Source: Thiobacillus sp.
Lineage (GTDB): Bacteria; Pseudomonadota; Gammaproteobacteria; Burkholderiales; Thiobacillaceae
NCBI GenBank assembly: GCA_024710445.1
Contig: JANJUT010000019.1
Coordinates: 1-11,220 of the forward strand
Direction: 5' to 3'
DNA length: 11,220 nt
Shown: positions 1-6,955 of the stretch, piece by piece
Layout of the letters: the number at the start of each line of letters is the position of its first letter
Numbering within the stretch: the stretch's first letter is position 1
Made by a program: the position numbers and the translations under genes
The notes under the pieces: model-generated
What the model saw: the letters and a program-made list of their open reading frames with translations, nothing else
Database searches by the model: none
What the model was told of the DNA's origin: nothing

Positions 1-352
1 CCAGCATGCCCTTCAAGGCTGCCAGGGTTTGCTCAGCCCGGTGCTCCTGATAAAACCCCAACCCGGCATTGAACACGACGACGATCAGAATGACCACCGC
101 ATCCTTCAGGTCACCGATGGCCCACGCCAGAGCCGCAGCAAACATCAGAACGATAACCAGAAAGTTCTTGAACTGATCGAGGAATTTCAGCCAAAGCGGC
201 TTTGCCCTGGCTTCGGCAAGCTTGTTCTCGCCCAGACGCGCCAGACGCTCGGCAGCAGAATCCGAACTCAGGCCCTGCGCTGGAACCACATTCAGTTCAT
301 CAGCGGCATTCGTGGCCGACAGCGCATGCCAGTTTCTGGATTCAGTTTCCAT
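1..352 (-). CDS. P-type cation-transporting ATPase, N-terminal part (runs off the left edge)
   Basis: The first 117 codons of a P2-type (Ca2+/Mg2+/Na+-like) ATPase, an ATP-driven cation pump of the cytoplasmic membrane. Residues 1-60 form a soluble N-terminal cation-ATPase domain (WHALSATNAADEL, then SAAERLARLGENKLAE). About residues 65-82 (FKNFLVIVLMFAAALAWAIG) and 84-102 are the first two membrane helices, and the stalk after them reads FNAGLGFYQEHRAEQTLAAL, typical of the family. The phosphorylation (DKTGT) and nucleotide-binding domains lie outside the window, so the exact ion cannot be assigned. The ATG at 350-352 lies inside the 3' end of the upstream antiporter gene, whose TGA is at 342-344, giving an 11-bp overlap. 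No Shine-Dalgarno is visible before it, which suggests translational coupling. Pairing with a CaCA antiporter makes Ca2+ export a reasonable inference. Confidence 0.88.
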   Translation of the reverse strand, partial: METESRNWHALSATNAADELNVVPAQGLSSDSAAERLARLGENKLAEARAKPLWLKFLDQFKNFLVIVLMFAAALAWAIGDLKDAVVILIVVVFNAGLGFYQEHRAEQTLAALKGML

Positions 353-1358
353 ACAGATAGAGGAACAAGGTGTTCAACAAATAAATGACGAACAACAGCA
401 GGCTGATCCAGCTCACGCTGCGCAAGACACGCGAAACGGGCCGGATCACCAGGCCGACCACGGCCAGTCCGCTCATCATCATGGCCGAGAAGGCCGAGGT
501 GGCATGAGTGATCGAGACATCGGCCAGCAGAGGACCTTGCAGATAAAACAGGTCGTCGATGGCCAGGATGGCAATATTGAAAAGATTGCTGCCAAACAGG
601 TTACCGATGGCCATATCCACCGCCCCCAGACGCAGGGCAGCCACCGTGACCACGACTTCGGGTGCGGAGGTGACCGCGGCAACAAACAGCGTGCCGACGA
701 AACTCTGCCCCCACCCCATCACCTCGGCCAGGTCCTTGGCGATGAACGGCAGCCAGATGCCGGCTGCCACCACCACCACGGCGGCCATCGCGTAGCCACG
801 CACCGCCTGTTTCAAACTCATGTCGGGATGCAGTTCGACCCGGTCTTCCACATACTCGCTGACTTGTGCATGCTCGTAGCGGTAGAGCGAGCGCATGGCC
901 AGCAGATACAACAACAGGATGACCGGCGTGTAGAGACCGACATGGCCAAGCGAGGGAAATGTCCCCGTGCGGTAGAGCAGCAAATTGAAGCCGGCGAAGC
1001 CGATCAGCGCAATGCCGTAGCCGGCTGACAGGACGTGACCCTGCCGCGCGCGCGTATAGACGGATTCCTTGCGATACAGAAAATCCAGCACCACGATGAT
1101 CAACAGGTTGAACACGCAACTGCCCATGATGTCACCCACCGCGATATCCGGGACGCTGGCAACCGTCACCGAGGATATGCCGGTCACCAGTTCCGGCAGC
1201 GACGTCACCGTGGCCAGCATGATCAGCCCCACCCAGCCGCGGCTGATGCCGCTTTTCTCGGCGATGATGTCGCCGTAGCGCGAAAGTTTGACGCCTGCGA
1301 TCCCGATCACGGCGAGGCTGGCAAAGAGCGAAAGCCAGATGGTGGCAATGTCTTGCAT
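342..1358 (-). CDS. CaCA-family Na+(H+)/Ca2+ antiporter
   Basis: A secondary exchanger of the cytoplasmic membrane, 338 aa from the chosen start, a usual length for bacterial CaCA proteins. Both inverted alpha repeats are visible. Alpha-1 spans about residues 40-90, with TVTSLPELVTG (Glu56) and GDIMGSCVFN. Alpha-2 spans about 215-262, with AAVTSAPEVV (Glu234) and GNLFGSNLFN. These Glu residues are the family's expected cation ligands. A short charged loop (about 157-185) separates the two halves, and about ten hydrophobic segments can be counted. The ATG at 1356-1358 was chosen because the protein then begins directly with a membrane helix. An upstream ATG at 1434-1436 would add 26 polar residues unlike the family, and neither start has a strong ribosome-binding site (GGAG lies about 15 nt upstream of the chosen one). 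It is the first gene of a two-gene unit with the P-type ATPase. The exchanged ion (Na+ or H+) is not decided by sequence. Confidence 0.9.
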   Translation of the reverse strand: MQDIATIWLSLFASLAVIGIAGVKLSRYGDIIAEKSGISRGWVGLIMLATVTSLPELVTGISSVTVASVPDIAVGDIMGSCVFNLLIIVVLDFLYRKESVYTRARQGHVLSAGYGIALIGFAGFNLLLYRTGTFPSLGHVGLYTPVILLLYLLAMRSLYRYEHAQVSEYVEDRVELHPDMSLKQAVRGYAMAAVVVVAAGIWLPFIAKDLAEVMGWGQSFVGTLFVAAVTSAPEVVVTVAALRLGAVDMAIGNLFGSNLFNIAILAIDDLFYLQGPLLADVSITHATSAFSAMMMSGLAVVGLVIRPVSRVLRSVSWISLLLFVIYLLNTLFLYLYGN

Positions 1359-1526
1359 AACTGAGGGATACGTCTCCGATGCGCTGAGTCGTTGATACGT
1401 ACACAGCGAGGTTCCAGTTGCCTGACAGCGTATCATGCAGCTGTCGTCTTGATGACAAGAGACATCAGGTCGGCCAGTGCGATTTCCACTATTCTATTGG
1501 CAAGTAGCCCACCTCCTAGAATAAGC
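1359..1526. promoter_or_regulatory. Divergent intergenic region between the CaCA antiporter and the truncated CPA2 gene
   Basis: These 168 bp separate two divergent genes, so promoters in both directions are expected. On the plus strand a TAGAAT hexamer at 1517-1522 resembles a -10 box but lies too close to the ATG at 1527 to leave a leader, and no good -35 box is placed before it. I could not define a convincing promoter in either direction. No Shine-Dalgarno precedes the ATG at 1527; instead the plus strand carries ACCTCCT (1511-1517), the complement of one. Confidence 0.3.
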
Positions 1527-2087
1527 ATGGACAGTATTTATCAGGAATTTGCCCTGCTGCTCGCCGTCTCCGCATTCGTAGGGGCACTGGCGGTGCGCCT
1601 GCGCCAACCCCTGCTGGTAGGCTACATCATCGTGGGCATCGTGGTCGGCCCGGCAGTCTTCGGCTGGGTCTCCGCGCACGACCAGATCGACCTGCTGGCG
1701 CAGATCGGCATCACCGTGCTGCTATTCGTGGTGGGCCTGAAACTCGACCTGCGCCATATCCGCCACATCGGCCCGGTCGCGCTCGCCACCGGCCTCGGCC
1801 AGCTGGGCTTCACCATCCTGTTCGGCTTTTTCATCATCCTGGCGCTCGGCAAGGGCTGGCTCGAAGCGCTGTATGTCGCAGTCGCGCTGACCTTTTCCAG
1901 CACCATCATCATCGTCAAGCTGCTGTCCGACAAGCGCGAGCTTGATTCGCTGCATGGCCGCATCGCCGTGGGTTTTCTGATCGTGCAGGATCTGGCCGTC
2001 GTCATCGCGATGATGGTCATGAGCGGGCTGGGCAGCATGGGCGACAAAGGCAGGCGCACACGATCCCACACGGGCTTTAGCTCGTAG
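1527..2087 (+). pseudogene. Truncated CPA2 (Kef-like) cation:proton antiporter, N-terminal half only
   Basis: The reading frame from ATG 1527 encodes about 175 residues of a CPA2 monovalent cation:proton antiporter, closely matching the N-terminus of the intact gene at 4273. The start follows from that alignment (EFALLL near residue 7 in both). It contains the first six membrane helices, VSAHDQIDLLAQIGITVLLF, the FSST motif and IVQDLAVV. Homology then stops after GSMGDKG (base 2051), and 11 unrelated codons follow to a TAG at 2085-2087. The second half of the transport domain and the whole RCK domain are missing, so it is very unlikely to transport by itself. Only about six residue changes against some 37 silent ones separate the two copies over the shared 127 codons, which indicates that both were under selection before the truncation. 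A short membrane peptide may still be made. Confidence 0.85.
1671..2051 (+). repeat. Duplicated CPA2 segment, copy 1 (partner 4417-4797)
   Basis: This 381-bp segment aligns without gaps to 4417-4797 in the same orientation. By manual count about 43 bases differ (roughly 89% identity) and 121 of 127 encoded residues agree. Upstream of 1671 the two genes fall to 27/48 identical residues, and downstream of 2051 there is no resemblance. The boundaries are therefore sharper than expected for simple paralogue divergence. Confidence 0.85.
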
Positions 2088-2373
2088 TGAATCGGAGCCC
2101 CTTGCGGGTTTCGACCAGACGTATCATCGGGTGCGCAGCGCGCTTACCCGCCAAGTGATGGGTATCGAAGGCAGTCAAGTTCGTATTCATGCGGGCCCCT
2201 GGTTACCGGCATTGCGTCCTTGGCTAGCCGGACGAAAAACCCTCGTCATTGCCGAAGGCGGCGGGGTCGATGTGTGCGCCGTGGCGTTGCTGAATCCCTC
2301 CCCTGCCCCGTCTGTAGCGGCAACTTGGGAGAGTATTTTCATTTTCGGTATCATCGCTGATATGGCGCGGTGA
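2053..2373 (+). pseudogene. Unrecognised open frame in DNA that replaced the 3' half of the CPA2 copy
   Basis: Past the end of the CPA2 homology, a different frame is open without a stop from 2023 to the TGA at 2371-2373. From 2053 it reads 106 residues, with a coherent-looking middle such as LAGFDQTYHRVRSALTRQ, HAGPWLPALRPWLAGRKT and LVIAEGGGVDVCAVALLNP. I do not recognise the family. Codons such as CTT, GGT, CGT, AGT, TTA and CCT are frequent, unlike the GC-ending codons of the flanking transporter genes, which suggests a foreign origin. There is no start at the junction. If anything is translated on its own, GTG 2131 (80 aa) or ATG 2161 are the candidates, and neither has a clear ribosome-binding site. 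The last 20 or so residues, after about base 2310, overlap the likely promoter of the next gene and are probably not native protein. I read it as an internal fragment of a gene from elsewhere, fused in during a deletion or insertion. A small real gene cannot be excluded. Confidence 0.35.
2325..2354 (+). promoter_or_regulatory. Putative sigma-70 promoter for the NhaP2-type antiporter
   Basis: TTGGGA (2325-2330) and TATCAT (2349-2354) are separated by 18 bp and match the -35 and -10 consensus at 4/6 and 5/6 positions. The surrounding stretch is notably A/T-rich for this region. A transcript starting near 2361 would have a leader of about 75 nt before the GTG at 2437. The call rests on motif match alone. 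Confidence 0.45.
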
Positions 2374-2436
2374 AAATTGACAAAGCACCGATCCTTCGCC
2401 GCAATCCCACTTCCACATCGCCCCAAGGTAATCCAC

Positions 2437-4173
2437 GTGGACTTTTTCAATCAGCTCGTTCTCGCCGGCGCGGTGCTGCTGTTGCTGGCCATCCTCGCCA
2501 GCGCGCTGTCGTACCGCATCGGCATGCCGCTGCTGCTGGTGTTCCTGGCGGTCGGCATGCTGGCCGGGGAAGACGGCCCGGGCGGCATCCTGTTCGACGA
2601 CAGCGGCATCGCCTACACCATGGGCAGCGTCGCGCTCGCCATCATTCTGCTCGACGGCGGCCTCAACACCCGTTCCGACAGCTTTCGCGCCGGCCTGCGC
2701 CCGGCCTCCGTGCTGGCCACCGTCGGCGTGCTCGTCACCTGCGTGGTGACCGGCCTGTTCGCCGCCTGGATGCTCGATTTCGGCCTGCTCGAAGGCATGC
2801 TGGTCGGCGCCGTGGTCGGCTCCACCGACGCCGCCGCAGTATTCGCCCTGCTGCACGCCAAGGGCCTGGCGCTGAAACAGCGGGTGTCAGCCACGCTGGA
2901 AATCGAGTCTGGCAGCAACGACCCGATGGCGGCGCTGCTCACCATCGCCCTCATCGAGCTGATTCTCTCCGGTCAAAGCACGCCCGGCTGGGAAACACTC
3001 GGATTGTTCATCCAGCAAATGGGCCTGGGCCTGGTCGCCGGCCTCGGCGGCGGCTGGCTGCTGGTGCGGCTGGTCAACCGCCTGCCGCTGGAGCGCGGCA
3101 TGTATCCCATGCTGGTCCTCGCCGGCGGCCTCGCGCTCTACAGCCTCACCACGGTGCTGGGCGGCAGCGGCTTCCTCGCCGCCTATCTGGCCGGCGTGGT
3201 GGTGGGCAACAGCGCGCCGCGCGAATCGACCAACATCCTGCAGGTACACAACGGCCTGGTCTGGCTGGCGCAGATCGCCATGTTCCTCATGCTGGGCCTG
3301 CTCGCCTCCCCCAGCGATCTGCTCGAGCATGCGCCCGCCGCCCTGGCGATCGCACTGGTGCTGATGTTCGTCGCGCGGCCGCTGTCAGTGGCGCTGTGCC
3401 TGCTGCCGTTTCATTTCCCGTGGCGCGAGCAGGTGTTCATCGCATGGGTCGGATTGCGCGGTGCGGTGCCCATCATCCTTGCCTTGTTCCCGCTGCTGGC
3501 AGGCATCCCCGAGGCTGCACTGATTCTCGATGTCGCGTTCTTCGTGGTGCTGATCTCGCTGACCCTGCAGGGCTGGACCATCCCCACCCTGGCCCGTCGC
3601 CTGAGACTGCAAGTCCCGCCCGCGCCGACGCCGACCGAACGCTTCGATCTGGCGTCGGCACCCGCCGGCGGCCATGCCTTTTTTGGCTACCGGCTGAAAG
3701 CGGACGGCCAGTTCATCGGCCGCCCCGCAAGCGCGCTGCGCCTGCCCGGTGAGGCACGCCTGCTGACCGTATTGCGCGATGGCCTGGCACTGATGCCGGA
3801 AGCGGCCGGCGAACTGGCCGCCGGGGATACACTCTACGTCCTGGCAAATGAGGCAGACAACGCTGCCCTAGGCGACCTGCTCGCCGCACCCCGCGCGCCC
3901 ACTTATCTTGAGAAGCGTCAGTTCTACGGCGATTTCGTGCTGAACGGCGACTCAGGCATGGGGAGTGTCGCGGCGCAGTACGGCCTGCCCTTGCCGAATG
4001 AAATGGAAGACATAACCCTGGAGGCGTTCATCACCCGAAAGCTGCCCGGCGTGCCCGTGGTCGGCGACCGCGTCCGCCTCGGCAAACTGGACTTCGTGGT
4101 GCGCGCGATCGTCGATGGCCGCATCAGGCAGGTGGGCCTTAGAATCCCGACCCATCTGGTGGATGCGCCCTGA
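2437..4173 (+). CDS. nhaP2: CPA1 potassium/proton antiporter of the NhaP2 (CvrA) type
   Basis: A cation:proton antiporter of the cytoplasmic membrane; the NhaP2 group mainly expels K+ (some also Na+) in exchange for H+, protecting cell volume and pH. The membrane domain covers about residues 1-390, with LLDGGLNT (71-78), GSTDAAAVFALL (128-139), the CPA1 ESGSNDP motif with the Asn161-Asp162 pair, and WVGLRGAVPIILA (337-349). Two cytoplasmic regulatory modules follow: a TrkA_C/RCK_C-like domain at about 402-472 and a CorC_HlyC-like domain at about 495-572. The GTG at 2437 is preferred because AAGG lies 8 nt upstream, the first helix begins at once, and the protein is then 578 aa, the same length as E. 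coli CvrA as I recall it. A TTG at 2377 would add 20 polar residues. It lies 99 bp upstream of the CPA2 gene, probably in one transcript. Confidence 0.93.
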   Translation: MDFFNQLVLAGAVLLLLAILASALSYRIGMPLLLVFLAVGMLAGEDGPGGILFDDSGIAYTMGSVALAIILLDGGLNTRSDSFRAGLRPASVLATVGVLVTCVVTGLFAAWMLDFGLLEGMLVGAVVGSTDAAAVFALLHAKGLALKQRVSATLEIESGSNDPMAALLTIALIELILSGQSTPGWETLGLFIQQMGLGLVAGLGGGWLLVRLVNRLPLERGMYPMLVLAGGLALYSLTTVLGGSGFLAAYLAGVVVGNSAPRESTNILQVHNGLVWLAQIAMFLMLGLLASPSDLLEHAPAALAIALVLMFVARPLSVALCLLPFHFPWREQVFIAWVGLRGAVPIILALFPLLAGIPEAALILDVAFFVVLISLTLQGWTIPTLARRLRLQVPPAPTPTERFDLASAPAGGHAFFGYRLKADGQFIGRPASALRLPGEARLLTVLRDGLALMPEAAGELAAGDTLYVLANEADNAALGDLLAAPRAPTYLEKRQFYGDFVLNGDSGMGSVAAQYGLPLPNEMEDITLEAFITRKLPGVPVVGDRVRLGKLDFVVRAIVDGRIRQVGLRIPTHLVDAP

Positions 4174-4272
4174 TGTCGAACACGCGCGGCCTTGTCCGGG
4201 GCCGTAAAGCCGGCCATCATGGTTCCGGCCCGCCCGCCATGACAACTGAAACAAAGAATCACGCACACAACG

Positions 4273-5952
4273 ATGACGCAGCCTTTTGACGAATTCGCCC
4301 TGCTCCTGATCATCACCACCGTGCTGGGGGCGATCGCGGTGCGGCTGCGCCAGCCGATTCTGATCGCCTACATCGCGGTGGGCATATTGCTCGGGCCAGC
4401 GGGCTTCTCCCTGGTTTCGGCACACGACCAGATCGACCTCCTGGCGCAGATCGGCATCACCGTGCTGCTGTTCGTGGTGGGACTGAAGCTCGACCTGCGG
4501 CACATCCGCCATATCGGCCCGGTCGCGCTCGCCACCGGGCTGGGGCAGCTCAGCTTCACCATCGTGTTCGGCTTCTTCATCGTCCTCGCACTCGGCAAGG
4601 GCTGGCTGGAGGCGCTGTACGTGGCGGTGGCGCTGACCTTCTCCAGCACCATCATCATCGTCAAACTGCTGTCCGACAAGCGCGAACTCGACTCGCTGCA
4701 TGGCCGCATCGCAGTCGGTTTCCTCATCGTGCAGGACCTCGCCGTGGTGATCGCGATGATGGTGATGAGCGGGCTCGGCGGCATGGGCGAGGAAGGCGTC
4801 AGCGGCATGACCCTGGCGCTGAGTCTGCTGGCGCGCCTGGGCGGCGCCGCGCTGCTGCTGTTCATCCTGATGCGTTATGTGCTGCCACGCATCGTCGACA
4901 CCCTGGCGCGCTCGCAGGAGCTGCTGATGATCTTCGCCATCGCCTGGGGCACCGCGCTGGCGGCGGCGGGCGAATTCGCCGGCTTCAGCAAGGAGGCCGG
5001 CGCCTTCATCGCCGGCTTCTCGCTCGCCTCCACCGCGTACCGCGAAGCGATCAGCGCGCGGCTCACCAGCATCCGCGATTTCCTGCTGCTGTTCTTCTTC
5101 ATCGACCTCGGCGCCAAGCTCGATTTTTCCACCCTCGGCGACGAGATCAGTTCCTCCATCGTGCTGTCGCTGTTCGTGCTGATCGGCAACCCGCTGATCG
5201 TGATGGCGATCATGGGCTACATGGGTTATCGCAAGCGCACCGGCTTTCTCGCCGGGCTGACGGTGGCGCAGATCTCCGAGTTCTCCATCATCTTCGTCGC
5301 CATGGGCATCAGCCTCGGCCACGTCGGGCCCAGCACGCTGGGGCTGACCACCCTGGTCGGCCTCATCACCATCGCGCTGTCGTCCTACATGATCCTCTAC
5401 TCGCACTACCTGTATGCCTGGCTGGCGCCCTGGCTAGGCCTGTTCGAGCGGCGACATCCTTTCCGCGAGCTGGCGGTCGAGCACACGCACCGCGACGGCG
5501 TGCGTCCCGACGTTGCCATTTTCGGTCTCGGTCGCTACGGCAGCCGCCTGGCGCATTCCCTGCGGCAACAAGGCATTCATGTGCTGGGCGTGGACTTCGA
5601 TCCGGAAGTGGTGCGGGCGCAGCAGCACCTCGGGCTGGATGCCCGCTTCGGCGACGGCGAGGCGCCGGATTACATCGAAACGCTGCCGCTGGCGGGGGTG
5701 CCCTGGGTGGTCAGCACCCTGCCCGACCGGGCCTCCAACCACGCCCTGCTCAATGCGCTGGCGGAACACCACTACAGCGGGCAGATTGCCATCGTGGCAC
5801 GCGACGAGGCCGATGCCGATGCCGCAAGTCTGCACAGCCTCGGCCGGGTCGAAATCATCCTGCCGTTCAACCAGGCGGCCGATTTTGCCGCGCTCGACCT
5901 TGCGGCGCGCATTGCCGCATCCGAATTGAACACAGACAAGGAGACGTCATGA
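4273..5952 (+). CDS. CPA2 monovalent cation:proton antiporter, Kef-like, with RCK_N domain
   Basis: An intact 559-aa antiporter or channel-like K+ (or Na+) efflux protein of the KefB/KefC class. The Na+/H+ exchanger domain fills about residues 8-385, with GILLGPAG (37-44), TFSSTIIIVKLL (122-133), VQDLAVVIAM with the family's Gln154-Asp155, and LTVAQISEFSIIF (329-341). After a linker, residues 412-540 form an RCK_N/TrkA_N Rossmann domain. Its nucleotide-binding loop is IFGLGRYGSRLA (Gly418, Gly420, Gly423), followed by an acidic end of strand 2 (GVDFDPE), so control by NAD(H) or a similar ligand is expected. There is no RCK_C domain, and I see no basis for assigning glutathione control. Its stop overlaps the start of the universal stress protein (ATGA at 5949-5952), so the two are translationally coupled. 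Bases 4417-4797 are duplicated at 1671-2051. Confidence 0.93.
   Translation: MTQPFDEFALLLIITTVLGAIAVRLRQPILIAYIAVGILLGPAGFSLVSAHDQIDLLAQIGITVLLFVVGLKLDLRHIRHIGPVALATGLGQLSFTIVFGFFIVLALGKGWLEALYVAVALTFSSTIIIVKLLSDKRELDSLHGRIAVGFLIVQDLAVVIAMMVMSGLGGMGEEGVSGMTLALSLLARLGGAALLLFILMRYVLPRIVDTLARSQELLMIFAIAWGTALAAAGEFAGFSKEAGAFIAGFSLASTAYREAISARLTSIRDFLLLFFFIDLGAKLDFSTLGDEISSSIVLSLFVLIGNPLIVMAIMGYMGYRKRTGFLAGLTVAQISEFSIIFVAMGISLGHVGPSTLGLTTLVGLITIALSSYMILYSHYLYAWLAPWLGLFERRHPFRELAVEHTHRDGVRPDVAIFGLGRYGSRLAHSLRQQGIHVLGVDFDPEVVRAQQHLGLDARFGDGEAPDYIETLPLAGVPWVVSTLPDRASNHALLNALAEHHYSGQIAIVARDEADADAASLHSLGRVEIILPFNQAADFAALDLAARIAASELNTDKETS
4417..4797 (+). repeat. Duplicated CPA2 segment, copy 2 (partner 1671-2051)
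   Basis: This is the second arm of the direct repeat, lying inside the intact CPA2 gene (codons 49-175). The arms are about 2.7 kb apart with the NhaP2-type gene between them, so recombination between them would delete that antiporter gene. Confidence 0.85.
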
Positions 5953-6839
5953 CCTCATCCCTGCTCGCCGCCACCGATTTTTCCGCCCCGGCAAGGCATG
6001 CGCTGGAACGCGCGGCGCAACTCGCCGCCGCCCATCCTGGGGCGCAACTCACGCTGGCCCACGTGATCAGCGCCTCGATGCTGGCGCGGCTGCGCCGGCT
6101 GATGCGCGACGAGGCGCCCGCGATGGAAGCGCGTGTGGCCGAAGAGGCGGCGCAGGCCCTGACGGAACTGGCCACCCATCTGAGCGCGCAGCATGCCTGT
6201 CCGATCAACACCCGGCTCGCCCAGGGGTCGGCGCTGGATGCCATCAACGATCTCGCCAACGAGTTGCAGGCCAACCTGCTGGTGATGGGCGCGCGCGGCG
6301 CGCATTTCGTGCGCGAGTTCCTGCTTGGTTCGACCACCGAACGCGTGCTGCGCAGAACCCGCCGCCCGGTGCTCGCGGTCAAGCAGCGTCCGCAAGGCGC
6401 CTACCGGCGCGTGCTGGTGCCAGTCGACTTCTCGGTCCATGCCGCGGCGGCCGCGCAGACCGCGCACCGCTGGCTGCCCGACGCCGACATCGTCCTGCTG
6501 CATGCGTTCGAGGTCGACATCGAAAGCACCCTGCGCTTCGCCAGCATCGCCGAGGAAAAGATCCATGCATACCGCGCCCGCGCCCGCGAGGAAGCACTCG
6601 ATGCGATGGCGCAGTTCGTCGACCAGTTGTCGATTCCGGCGGGACAACTGACGCGCCACGTGGTGCACGGTGCGCCGACCCTGCAAATCCTTGAACACGA
6701 GCAATCGCTCGATGTCGACCTCATTGCCATGGGCAAGCATGGTCAGTCCGCACTGGAAGAACTGCTGCTTGGCAGCATCACCAAACATGTGCTGGCGTAT
6801 TCCAGCAGCGATGTGCTTATTGCCGGCCACGCCAACTGA
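5949..6839 (+). CDS. Universal stress protein with two tandem Usp domains
   Basis: A 296-aa cytoplasmic protein made of two UspA folds, at residues 1-146 and 150-296. Each domain opens with a LLAATDFS / VLVPVDFS strand carrying the conserved Asp. Each also holds the ATP-binding signature G-x2-G-x9-G-(S/T): GARG at 114-117 with GST at 127-129, and GKHG at 262-265 with GS at 275-276. Both domains therefore look able to bind ATP, which is not always so in tandem Usps. Its ATG overlaps the stop of the CPA2 antiporter by 4 bp, so it is probably made in step with the transporter. Usp domains are often linked or fused to cation antiporters and transporters as regulatory partners, and a role in tuning this antiporter is an inference from that context. 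No stop-proximal terminator is evident before the convergent cyclase gene. Confidence 0.93.
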   Translation: MTSSLLAATDFSAPARHALERAAQLAAAHPGAQLTLAHVISASMLARLRRLMRDEAPAMEARVAEEAAQALTELATHLSAQHACPINTRLAQGSALDAINDLANELQANLLVMGARGAHFVREFLLGSTTERVLRRTRRPVLAVKQRPQGAYRRVLVPVDFSVHAAAAAQTAHRWLPDADIVLLHAFEVDIESTLRFASIAEEKIHAYRARAREEALDAMAQFVDQLSIPAGQLTRHVVHGAPTLQILEHEQSLDVDLIAMGKHGQSALEELLLGSITKHVLAYSSSDVLIAGHAN

Positions 6840-6935
6840 GCGCCTTCGCACGCCATCCACTCCAGAGCAAACCCATCTGACTGACGGAAGAGAAAAACCA
6901 ACGCTATCTGAACCAGATCACCGAGAGTCAATGCA

Positions 6936-6952
6936 GAAAGAAAATCTCTTTC
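6936..6952. terminator. Weak hairpin between convergent Usp and cyclase genes
   Basis: GAAAGA (6936-6941) and TCTTTC (6947-6952) form a 6-bp stem with a 5-nt loop in the 116-bp gap between two convergent genes. It starts 4 bp past the cyclase stop codon. The stem is A/U-rich and has no long U-tract in either direction, so function as an intrinsic terminator is doubtful. I see no better candidate in the gap. Confidence 0.2.
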
Positions 6953-6955
6953 GAT

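Noticed and set aside
222..1028. A 268-codon plus-strand frame opposite the CaCA antiporter
   Set aside because: It has an antisense-type composition (Gln, His, Asp rich) and lies opposite both alpha repeats of a convincing exchanger.
1511..1517. A perfect AGGAGGT ribosome-binding sequence on the minus strand
   Set aside because: The only start at suitable distance (TTG, 7 nt on) opens just four codons before a stop, so it is probably chance. On the plus strand it reads ACCTCCT and cannot serve the ATG at 1527.
2052..2373. An insertion sequence at the truncation point
   Set aside because: I see no terminal inverted repeats, no target-site duplication and no transposase motifs in the 320 bp, so it cannot be called a mobile element.
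2370..3752. A 460-codon plus-strand frame overlapping the NhaP2 gene
   Set aside because: Its translation is Arg/Ala/Pro/Gly-rich low-complexity sequence in the wrong frame; the NhaP2 frame holds all family motifs.
4209..4229. A GC-rich imperfect hairpin between the NhaP2 and CPA2 genes
   Set aside because: GCCGG and CCGGC pair around a CCAT/ATGG inner stem, but no U-tract follows and the flanking genes run in the same direction, so I do not call a terminator.
3952..5406. A 484-codon open frame on the minus strand opposite the CPA2 gene and the end of the NhaP2 gene
   Set aside because: It is rich in H, D, Q, E, R and G, the usual signature of an antisense frame under a GC-biased membrane-protein gene, and it lies opposite two clearly real genes.
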